From NCBI GenBank assembly GCA_016936335.1, contig JAFGXZ010000220.1, positions 1 to 6,499 of the forward strand: 6,499 nucleotides of DNA, in the 5' to 3' direction. A program made the translations under genes and the position numbers. The first letter of the stretch is position 1; each line of letters opens with the position of its first letter. The notes under the pieces are model-generated. The model made no database searches. It saw only the letters and a list, made by a program, of their open reading frames with translations, and had not been told where the DNA came from. Shown here in pieces: positions 1-6,103 of this stretch. Source of the stretch: Fidelibacterota bacterium. Its GTDB lineage: Bacteria > Fidelibacterota > UBA2242.

Positions 1-333
1 AACTTCTTTTTTAATATTGGCAAAATCAAGATGCTCCTGAGGCAGGAGGACACGACCCTGCTTGTCACACTTCAGGCGGATGGAATTCCGTGACCAGGTT
101 CGAATAAACGACCGGTTTTTTTTCTTGAATTGAGACAATCGCTGCAGTTTTTCCGTGAAAATCTCCCACTCCGGTTCAGGATAGGCAACAAGACAGGGAT
201 CTGAACCTTTTGTAATAAAAAAAGTACATTCCGTGTCTTCTCCACTGACCCAGCGCCGATACTTTGCCGGGATACTAAGACGACTTTTTTCGTCAAGAAA
301 GTTTTTTGATTCGCCGGCAAAAGAAGTAATCAT
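1..333 (-). CDS. mraZ: Transcriptional regulator MraZ (C-terminus cut by window edge)
   Basis: MraZ is a DNA-binding protein, usually about 140-150 residues, encoded at the head of the dcw (division and cell wall) cluster, where it regulates its own operon. The first 111 residues are visible; the frame is still open at base 1. Two AbrB-like (SpoVT-AbrB fold) repeats characteristic of MraZ can be read: residues 13-24 (LDEKSRLSIPAK) and residues 89-98 (CDKQGRVLLP), each with the D-x-x-x-R signature. The ATG at 331-333 is chosen because it gives the family's usual N-terminus (MITSFAGES) and is preceded by a good Shine-Dalgarno sequence. A consensus promoter and TGGG repeats lie just upstream, as expected for an autoregulated mraZ. 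mraW/rsmH and ftsL would be expected beyond base 1, which I cannot see. Identification is confident. Confidence 0.95.
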   Translation of the reverse strand, partial: MITSFAGESKNFLDEKSRLSIPAKYRRWVSGEDTECTFFITKGSDPCLVAYPEPEWEIFTEKLQRLSQFKKKNRSFIRTWSRNSIRLKCDKQGRVLLPQEHLDFANIKKEV

Positions 334-335
334 AA

Positions 336-342
336 TCTCCGT
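336..342 (-). promoter_or_regulatory. Ribosome binding site of mraZ
   Basis: On the minus strand ACGGAGA lies two bases upstream of the mraZ ATG, so the GGAG core has near-normal spacing to the start. It is the clearest Shine-Dalgarno sequence in the window and supports the chosen start. The porU-like and rodZ genes have weak or no such sequence. Confidence 0.75.
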
Positions 343-347
343 AAAAC

Positions 348-386
348 TTTGGGAATTTTTGGGATTTCTCCCCACATCTACCCACA
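348..386 (-). promoter_or_regulatory. Putative MraZ operator: TGGG motifs at 10-bp period
   Basis: Two copies of TGTGGG lie on the minus strand at 381-386 and 371-376, exactly 10 bp apart, starting right after the -10 box. Two copies of TTTGGGA lie on the plus strand at 348-354 and 358-364, also 10 bp apart. The four TGGG cores therefore sit at 350, 360, 371 and 381, two in each orientation. In E. coli, MraZ binds TGGG direct repeats of 10-bp period next to the mraZ promoter, so the minus-strand pair fits a self-repression site over the transcription start. The role of the oppositely oriented pair is inference. A short leader RNA hairpin (TGGGG with TCCCA) is an alternative or additional reading. 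Confidence 0.6.
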
Positions 387-415
387 ATTATAGAACAAAA
401 TACCCTTATTGTCAA
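387..415 (-). promoter_or_regulatory. Consensus sigma-70 promoter of mraZ / dcw cluster
   Basis: Read on the minus strand, TTGACA (410-415) and TATAAT (387-392) are both exact consensus hexamers separated by exactly 17 bp (393-409). The start of transcription is expected near 380, giving a leader of about 47 nt before the mraZ ATG. Its place directly upstream of mraZ and inside the rodZ-mraZ gap indicates that the dcw cluster has its own strong promoter and need not rely on read-through from rodZ. Such a perfect promoter would usually be held in check by a repressor, which fits the repeats around it. Confidence 0.85.
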
Positions 416-438
416 GTAAATTTTTCCATTTACTTGAC
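411..438. repeat. Perfect 11-bp inverted repeat overlapping the mraZ -35 box
   Basis: GTCAAGTAAAT (411-421) and its exact reverse complement ATTTACTTGAC (428-438) flank a 6-base spacer. The left arm overlaps five of the six bases of the minus-strand TTGACA box. Neither side is followed by a T-run and the stem is AT-rich, so it does not look like an intrinsic terminator for the rodZ gene ending at 465. An operator for a dimeric regulator that blocks or assists RNA polymerase at the mraZ promoter is the simplest reading. I do not recognise the motif as the site of a known regulator. Confidence 0.6.
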
Positions 439-464
439 TTATATAGAGATTAAATCTGGAATTA

Positions 465-1259
465 TTATCGTCGCAGCAATGTGGAACGAATGATGCCGTC
501 TTTGGAAATAATAAGGCGGGTGGGGATTCCGGTTTTTCCGATCGGCCCTAAGGGTTTGTTGTTTAAGGTTAATCGAACTTTTGTCGGTCTGCCAACCCGA
601 ACGTCAAATAGCTTTTCCGCTTTCCATTCTCTGCGAATGTTGGGAAGATAATTGGCTTCTGTTGTATCGTTTTCGTCTGTCACTACACGCACCCAACAGG
701 TATCGCTGGTTATCATGACCAGTGATAGAATTTCAGGAACCGGTTCTGGTAACACTTCCTCTTCATCGATCAACGCTGGCTCAACTTCGGTTGTATCAAC
801 CTCTTCAATGGGTTCAGGTAGTTCTTTGATAATTGTATTTATTGGTGCCGGTTTATTTTTTTCCTCTTCCATCAATACCTGCTTCAGAACGGAAATTAAA
901 AAAATAAAGATAACCAGGACTATAGTAATTGCCGCAACATTTCTCTTTTTATTTTCATGAACTACCGGTTCGTTTTTAAGTGATAAAAAAGAAGGTTCCT
1001 CGGGGTGTGTATCGGGCACTTTTTTTTCAGGTACTTCACCAATAAATGCTTCGTACTCACTCAATATCTTCGCCGGATTGGCTCCTAATTCATTTGTATA
1101 TGCTTTTAAAAACAGGCGCACATAAGTTTCTGGTAGCTTCGTAAAGTCACCCTTTTCAAAGGCTTCCAGAATCGTTTTGTTTACTTTAATTTTATTGGAA
1201 ATCTGATCGAGAGTAATTCCTGCTGATTCACGACGTTTTTTCAGTTCCTCATAAAACAT
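465..1259 (-). CDS. rodZ: RodZ-like cell-shape protein: HTH, one membrane segment, C-terminal DUF4115-type domain
   Basis: RodZ anchors the MreB cytoskeleton to the inner membrane and helps organise the elongation machinery. The 264-residue protein has the full architecture: a cytoplasmic HTH_25-type domain (about 1-70, with the HTH around TLDQISNKIKVNKTILEAFE), a basic stretch (HENKKR, 102-106), one hydrophobic segment at about 107-126, a Pro/Glu-rich linker at about 130-178, and a periplasmic domain at about 180-260 with the typical pattern of CWVRV (188-192), EW (211-212) and a KVRLTLN-type strand. It lies 74 bp downstream of maf and 131 bp upstream of mraZ. The ATG start gives the usual short N-terminus, but the upstream sequence (GGGTATTAATT) is a weak ribosome site. 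Known from the family: the HTH binds MreB rather than acting mainly on DNA. A DNA-binding role here cannot be excluded. Confidence 0.9.
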   Translation of the reverse strand: MFYEELKKRRESAGITLDQISNKIKVNKTILEAFEKGDFTKLPETYVRLFLKAYTNELGANPAKILSEYEAFIGEVPEKKVPDTHPEEPSFLSLKNEPVVHENKKRNVAAITIVLVIFIFLISVLKQVLMEEEKNKPAPINTIIKELPEPIEEVDTTEVEPALIDEEEVLPEPVPEILSLVMITSDTCWVRVVTDENDTTEANYLPNIRREWKAEKLFDVRVGRPTKVRLTLNNKPLGPIGKTGIPTRLIISKDGIIRSTLLRR

Positions 1260-1299
1260 AATTAATACCCGAATTTATTTATCCCACAACGAACTTAAT

Positions 1300-1329
1300 A
1301 TTATAAATATTGCGATCAAATTCAATATA
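1300..1329 (-). promoter_or_regulatory. Possible weak promoter for rodZ
   Basis: In the maf-rodZ gap the minus strand has an exact TATAAT (1300-1305). The hexamer 18 bp upstream (TATATT, 1324-1329) matches the -35 consensus poorly, and the better-looking TTGAAT is only 14 bp away. The gap is AT-rich, so a chance -10 match is plausible. If real, it would start transcription about 35-40 bases before rodZ. One TGTGGG, like the mraZ boxes, lies just downstream at 1283-1288. Confidence 0.3.
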
Positions 1330-1333
1330 AAGT

Positions 1334-1936
1334 TTACTGTAATGATTTTAAATGATGTAGACAGGTCTGGGTGAAGTGCGCAATCGGAAATCCAACAACG
1401 TTATAAAAACATCCGCAAATGCGTTTAACAAACACAGCACTAAAATCCTGGATTCCATAAGATCCTGCTTTGTCATAGGGTGCATACTTGTCCACATACA
1501 ACTTTATCATATCTAAAGTCAGTACATGAAATGTAACATCGGTTATTTCAACTTCCGTAATAAATTTGCCATTTTGGGAGTTAAGGATGCAATAGCCGGT
1601 ATACACCTGGTGAGTCGCATTACTCAGAATTTTCAACATATTGATTGCATCGTTTCTGTCAATTGGTTTTTCCAGAATTTTTCCGTCTTTGACAACAATG
1701 GTATCTGCCCCAATAATCCATGCATCCGGGTAATTACCGGATACATCCAGGGCTTTGAGTTTTGCATGATTCCGGACCAATTCTTCGGGTGTTGCATTTT
1801 TGTTCCCCGGTTCATGGTAATTGGATGGATGGACTGCGAAAGTGATTCCAGCCAGGGATAAAATCTGTTTCCTTCGCGGCGAGGCTGATGCCAGAATAAC
1901 CGGTTTATTACTCCAATTTATCAGTGTACCATTCAC
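1334..1936 (-). CDS. maf: Maf family nucleoside triphosphate pyrophosphatase (dTTP/UTP type)
   Basis: Maf proteins hydrolyse non-canonical or excess nucleoside triphosphates to the monophosphate and pyrophosphate; overexpression in some bacteria inhibits septum formation. The 200-residue protein is full length and shows the family motifs: LASASPRR (15-22), GADTIV (76-81), EKP (89-91), THQVYTG (108-114), DKAGSYGIQ (155-163) and NVVGFPI (179-185). The DKAG-YGIQ motif matches the YhdE/dTTP-UTP subgroup rather than the YceF (m7GTP) subgroup, so dTTP/UTP is the likely substrate; this rests on family knowledge. The start is GTG at 1934-1936, overlapping the TGA of the upstream porU-like gene by two bases. 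The nearby ATG is out of frame. The overlap suggests translational coupling. The surroundings of the last motif (DFSAVFVKRICGCF) are somewhat divergent from the usual glycine-rich pattern. Confidence 0.93.
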   Translation of the reverse strand: MNGTLINWSNKPVILASASPRRKQILSLAGITFAVHPSNYHEPGNKNATPEELVRNHAKLKALDVSGNYPDAWIIGADTIVVKDGKILEKPIDRNDAINMLKILSNATHQVYTGYCILNSQNGKFITEVEITDVTFHVLTLDMIKLYVDKYAPYDKAGSYGIQDFSAVFVKRICGCFYNVVGFPIAHFTQTCLHHLKSLQ

Positions 1937-4900
1937 CCGGCTTTCACCATTTTTCCAATATAATCATCTTTTTCCTGTGTTTCATTCGACCAGGCTTTGA
2001 TTTTATAAATATAAATACCCTTGGCAACTGGTTCACCGAAATCATCCTCTCCATCCCAGTAGAGGGAATTGAATCCGGGTAAAAATATCTGGTCTGATTC
2101 AAGAATGCGAATTTTCAAACCCCGGACTGTATATATTGTGCATTTGATTGTTGCCGGATGGGTTAGCTGGAAAGTAATATCCGTTGTCTTTGTAAAAGGA
2201 TTTGGGAAATTGACGACCCTTTCCAATGCAAAATTCGACGAAGGGAGAAGTGTGAAAATTCCGGTAATTGTTGAAGAATTATTGCCATTGTCCCAGGCTG
2301 TTACCGAAACACTGTGCTCACCGACAGTAAGGTCGGGCATTGGGAATATCACGATCCCGGAAGAGTCGCTATTCGGATCATAGGTGAAATACTCGGTAGC
2401 AATATAGGAATGGTTTTCATCGTTATCAAAAATAAGAGATATATCGTGCCCCATTTGGCCGGCGATGTTAATTCCGATTGGATCGTTGATAGCGATTTCA
2501 AACTCACTTACCGGGCTTACCACATCACCGTTTTTAAAACTCAGGTTTATAAAACCGATTTCTATTTCGGGTCCGGTCGTGTCCAGGACTGATTCTGAAC
2601 CGGCATAAAAAATCGGAGCATAATAGCCACCAACCTCGGTATCGTTGTCGTCATTCCAGCCGGTGATCGTGATTTTTCCACTACCGCCAGCGTAGTTTAA
2701 ATCTTTTGGAATGAAGAAACGGGAGGAAAAATTACCGGCTGTAAAATTTACCAATCCATTAAATATGATTTCACCTGGCAGGGTATAGGACATCGATTGT
2801 TCTTTACTGTTTTTATCAGTCCAAAATCTGGTTACAATTCGTTCACTATCATACAATTTGATCAGACCGCTTCCTTCAAAACTCAAGTTGCTGTTATCGA
2901 CATTTCCACTTAATTGAATATTGGATAATGTTTTAAATGTGTCTGATGTAAGGCTGTTTAACGTTATCTTTTCGTAAGGCACTGCCAGATACAGCGCCGG
3001 GTCACCAAAAAGAATATATTTTTCATTATTTTCACTTATACCGCTGCCGGTACAGGAAATAATCTGAAGAACTTTTCCTAGCCTGATTCGATTCGCTGTT
3101 TTATTGTTAAACAGATTTACTATCCATCCGTTCACAAAGCTGGCATTATATGTACCGTATGTTGCCCGGGTGGCTGCCAGGGCTGCAATGCCGCCATCCT
3201 TTGGTTCAAGCACCAAGGCTTCCGGAAAGCAGCTTCCGGATATATCATCAAACTGGCCCCAGCTGCAGGTTCCGGCAATCCAGAAAGGTAACTTCATTCC
3301 GGTATTAATCCGACTCAGGTCCCGGTTCATTTCAAGAATATACTCCTGTGCCCATACGGTTGGACTACCATGTCCAAAATAATTGATAAGCATTGTGCCG
3401 TCCTCAATATGTTTGAGCAAATCCACAGTTGCACCCGGTTTTTTAACTCCATATGTTGAGGCATCTTGAATCTCTGGATATTCCAAGAGGTAGATTTTTT
3501 TAACATTTATTGTTTTCGGCAGGTATTTAACAATATAATCTTCGGTGTCACTTATATGGTATCTTTCGAGTGTTTGCGGACGTTCGGGATCATCGGCGAC
3601 GAGTGTAATTTTACTCCGCCAGTCGCCGTAAATTGGTTCAAGTGTATAGGATCGGATTTTATCTACTGCTGCCTGGGCTTCCGATGCAGTTCGGGCATTG
3701 ATTCTACCGATTGCCAAATCCATTTTTTTATCATTCCCGTTGACATAGGTAAACCGCATATCAGTTGCATAGGAGGCAAACCCGGCATTTCCGCTGCTAC
3801 TGCTTTCTTCTACCTGGTAACTCATGACCAGATCGCCGGTTTCTGATTCAATATGACGATAATCGAAGGTGCCATCGCCCAGCAAGAGAACATACTCGGG
3901 AGGTACAACCCAATTATTAAATGCGTATGTAAGAAATTGACGAATGGCATGAGGATCAACGATATCGGCATTGAATTCTCGTAATATTTGGCTCTGAAAG
4001 ACAACGATTGTACTCAATCGATCGGCGCTTTTAACATCATGCGTATAGAGTTGAGCGAGATCCTGGGCGGCTTCACTGAATTTTTCATTGGTAATGATTA
4101 CGTACTGGGCTGAAATACTGGTATTTCGCAATGTATTCCATTGAGGATCTTCGATCAGGGAAATTTTGTTCGGGGACAGATACTCTGTTGACTGTGTCAA
4201 TAAATAATGAGACCGATTGCTTTCGTCGTTATATACTTTAAACCGTAATTCGTTTGCCGTTGGTGGACTGAGATTCAGAATTGCGACATTACTCCAGTCG
4301 CTAATATCGAAAATCTCCGGAGTATTGAAGCCGATATTGCTTATATAATATTCAATGATACCGGTACTGGCCGGTCCCCAGAAGTCCAATTCATTTCCCG
4401 CCGGATTTAGTGGGGCTTTATAACGGATTTGTAAAAAATCCAGATGAGCTTGGCCGGATGAGTTGGATGCTGTATAATTTATTTTGATAAGATTGGGTAC
4501 GCCTGGTTCCATGGAAATATTATACTGCTTGGATGATACGTACCAATTGCTGGTTGACCACGTGGCGAAGGGGATAGTGGCTCCGTTTAGATACATTTTA
4601 TAATAATGTGTCGTTTCGTTATTTGCACCCCGTGCTTTGATTGATAATTCAGTTGGATAGGTGTATGAATCCCGTTCTTCATCAGGTTTTTCCGGGATTT
4701 GGAATATGACGGATATGTTCGCTCCTGAACTGGAAAATTTTTCACCGTACCAGGCTTTTCCGGAACGCAGAAAATTGCTCAGTTCCAGTTCATGTCGTTC
4801 AATTTTTTCATACCTGGATACGGAAAGGTCTGCATCAGCGGACGAAACAGATAAGGTCTGTATGGTTTTAGGAGAACCGGCAGCATCAGCGATTAACAGC

Positions 4901-5880
4901 CAGTAATAATTGACATTTGAATAGGCATTACGATGGAAATTAAGAACGCCGCTGTTATTAACATCTACGCCGCTGTTAGCCCGACCGTAGAATACAATCG
5001 TGTTGCCACTGTCGAATTTACCATCTTCTCCACCATCGATTCTGCGTGAATTTTCAAGCAGGTTATCAATAACGTCAATACCGGGCGTATTATCAATTTC
5101 ACGTCCGCCGGTTCCGTTTGAATAGAGAAAGATGCGGTCATTATCTATAGATTGATTCGCCATGCCAGCGCTGACCAATTCCTGGTGACTGATTTTATAA
5201 ATTCCATTATCAGCCACAGTAATTCTAAACCATTTTCCTGAGGGATAGCTCAGTGGTTTTGCGAGACTTCGATGAGGCGCCGTTTGCCACTTAGAAAGGT
5301 ATTTTTTATTAAGAAATGCCCGGTCAATCGTCTCAATTTTCTTCTGAGAAACGGTTGTGGATTGTGATTCTGCTTGTCCGGAATACATAACCGATACATC
5401 CAAAGAACGAATAACACTGATTTGCTTTGAATTGATTGCTTTAATCGGATATAAGACAAGTTCTCCAACCGGATTGAAACGAAAATACCCAACGTCCACG
5501 ACTTCTGATGTTGGCTTTGAATTGATTGCTTGAATATCATCCCTGGTCAGTGGTTGATCAATTTCTATTAATTCAGTTTGAATATTTGAAATTCGAATTA
5601 TCGGTTTATCAGGAGCCGGTAGCGCCAGCGCAACAGACCAGTAGGGAACCGAGAGAGATGTGGATATTTCAACAATATCTGCAATCCCTAAGTGGATCAA
5701 ATTCATTGGTTTTGTATCAGTGCCGGCTTTACGCAATTCGATTTTTGATGAATCACTGATGTTTAGAATCAGACCATTTTCTTCTTCCTGAATTATAGTC
5801 GCTTGATAAGCAAACAGAACAGAAGATAATAGTAATGCAGCGAAAGTTGTTTTTAAATATTTTAGTTTCGATTTTTCCAT
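1933..5880 (-). CDS. porU: PorU-like type IX secretion system sortase (gingipain-family peptidase C25)
   Basis: PorU removes the C-terminal sorting domain of T9SS cargo and attaches the cargo to the cell surface. The 1315-residue protein begins with a Sec signal peptide (MEKSKLKYLK, then hydrophobic 11-24, likely cut after A24 or A27). It continues with a beta-rich N-terminal region including KWFRITVADNGIYKIS (216-231), the C25 domain (about 590-965), an Ig-like domain (about 1100-1215, with GHDI near 1145), and a FlgD/T9SS-type C-terminal domain from NFPNPF (1224-1229) to GKMVKAG. The catalytic pair is visible: His837 in YFGHGSPTVW and Cys872 in AGTCSWGQFD, 35 residues apart, close to the His-Cys spacing in gingipains; GDGTFDYR (668-675) and FGDPALYL (958-965) flank them. 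The frame is open 100 codons further upstream, but the signal peptide fixes the ATG at 5880. No Shine-Dalgarno is seen. maf follows with overlap. No porV is in view. Confidence 0.9.
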   Translation of the reverse strand: MEKSKLKYLKTTFAALLLSSVLFAYQATIIQEEENGLILNISDSSKIELRKAGTDTKPMNLIHLGIADIVEISTSLSVPYWSVALALPAPDKPIIRISNIQTELIEIDQPLTRDDIQAINSKPTSEVVDVGYFRFNPVGELVLYPIKAINSKQISVIRSLDVSVMYSGQAESQSTTVSQKKIETIDRAFLNKKYLSKWQTAPHRSLAKPLSYPSGKWFRITVADNGIYKISHQELVSAGMANQSIDNDRIFLYSNGTGGREIDNTPGIDVIDNLLENSRRIDGGEDGKFDSGNTIVFYGRANSGVDVNNSGVLNFHRNAYSNVNYYWLLIADAAGSPKTIQTLSVSSADADLSVSRYEKIERHELELSNFLRSGKAWYGEKFSSSGANISVIFQIPEKPDEERDSYTYPTELSIKARGANNETTHYYKMYLNGATIPFATWSTSNWYVSSKQYNISMEPGVPNLIKINYTASNSSGQAHLDFLQIRYKAPLNPAGNELDFWGPASTGIIEYYISNIGFNTPEIFDISDWSNVAILNLSPPTANELRFKVYNDESNRSHYLLTQSTEYLSPNKISLIEDPQWNTLRNTSISAQYVIITNEKFSEAAQDLAQLYTHDVKSADRLSTIVVFQSQILREFNADIVDPHAIRQFLTYAFNNWVVPPEYVLLLGDGTFDYRHIESETGDLVMSYQVEESSSSGNAGFASYATDMRFTYVNGNDKKMDLAIGRINARTASEAQAAVDKIRSYTLEPIYGDWRSKITLVADDPERPQTLERYHISDTEDYIVKYLPKTINVKKIYLLEYPEIQDASTYGVKKPGATVDLLKHIEDGTMLINYFGHGSPTVWAQEYILEMNRDLSRINTGMKLPFWIAGTCSWGQFDDISGSCFPEALVLEPKDGGIAALAATRATYGTYNASFVNGWIVNLFNNKTANRIRLGKVLQIISCTGSGISENNEKYILFGDPALYLAVPYEKITLNSLTSDTFKTLSNIQLSGNVDNSNLSFEGSGLIKLYDSERIVTRFWTDKNSKEQSMSYTLPGEIIFNGLVNFTAGNFSSRFFIPKDLNYAGGSGKITITGWNDDNDTEVGGYYAPIFYAGSESVLDTTGPEIEIGFINLSFKNGDVVSPVSEFEIAINDPIGINIAGQMGHDISLIFDNDENHSYIATEYFTYDPNSDSSGIVIFPMPDLTVGEHSVSVTAWDNGNNSSTITGIFTLLPSSNFALERVVNFPNPFTKTTDITFQLTHPATIKCTIYTVRGLKIRILESDQIFLPGFNSLYWDGEDDFGEPVAKGIYIYKIKAWSNETQEKDDYIGKMVKAG
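5424..5531. repeat. 18-bp exact direct repeat within porU, 90 bp apart
   Basis: The 18-mer GCTTTGAATTGATTGCTT occurs at 5424-5441 and again at 5514-5531, a spacing of exactly 90 bases (30 codons). Both copies are in frame and encode AINSK in the N-terminal region of the sortase. It may be the trace of a small internal duplication or chance; the surrounding 30 residues are not obviously duplicated. Confidence 0.6.
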
Positions 5881-6103
5881 AATAAGTTTGGAAAATATAA
5901 CCTTGAAAATTATGATTCGCAATATGACAAAAAATGAGGACCGTAAAATTTCAATCTTTTCAGCGGGGAAATGTTCCGGTGCCTCCAATAAATCCGAAAT
6001 TTTCCTATATCCTGAAACGCTATTGCTAAACCCATGATTTACCTTGCATAAGGAGTCGCAGAAAAGTAAATTTACCCGCTTTATTGAATTTGGATAAACA
6101 TCA
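5881..6103. other. Divergent intergenic region between porU-like gene and ffh
   Basis: This 223-bp AT-rich gap must hold the promoters of both the leftward porU-maf-rodZ run and rightward ffh. I see no RNA gene, terminator-like hairpin or convincing small ORF. For porU the best candidate is described separately. For ffh I see only weak matches, such as TTGCTA (6023-6028) with no good -10 at 17 bp. AAGGAG at 6050-6055 looks like a ribosome site but no suitable start codon follows. Confidence 0.6.
5894..5922 (-). promoter_or_regulatory. Possible porU promoter with very short leader
   Basis: On the minus strand TTGCGA (5917-5922) and TATATT (5894-5899) are separated by 17 bp, matching consensus at 4 of 6 and 5 of 6 positions. 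The transcription start would fall near 5887, leaving only about 7 nt before the ATG at 5880. That is compatible with the lack of a Shine-Dalgarno sequence, but in AT-rich DNA such matches are common, so this is tentative. Confidence 0.3.

Noticed and set aside
411..438. Intrinsic terminator downstream of rodZ
   Set aside because: The stem is AT-rich and no T-run follows it on either strand; it overlaps the -35 box instead.
434..466. A plus-strand promoter from the right arm of the palindrome (TTGACT)
   Set aside because: No -10 box at 16-18 bp and no rightward gene follows; rodZ ends convergently there.
233..493. Plus-strand reading frame of 86 codons over mraZ and its promoter
   Set aside because: It runs antisense through mraZ and the regulatory region, with low-complexity composition and no recognised domain.
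652..960. Plus-strand Ser/Thr-rich frame of 102 codons opposite rodZ
   Set aside because: Its Ser-rich stretch is the antisense shadow of the Glu/Pro-rich RodZ linker.
6044..6072. ffh promoter TTGCAT with TAAATT at 17 bp
   Set aside because: The -35 matches only three of six positions; it is not distinguishable from chance in AT-rich DNA.
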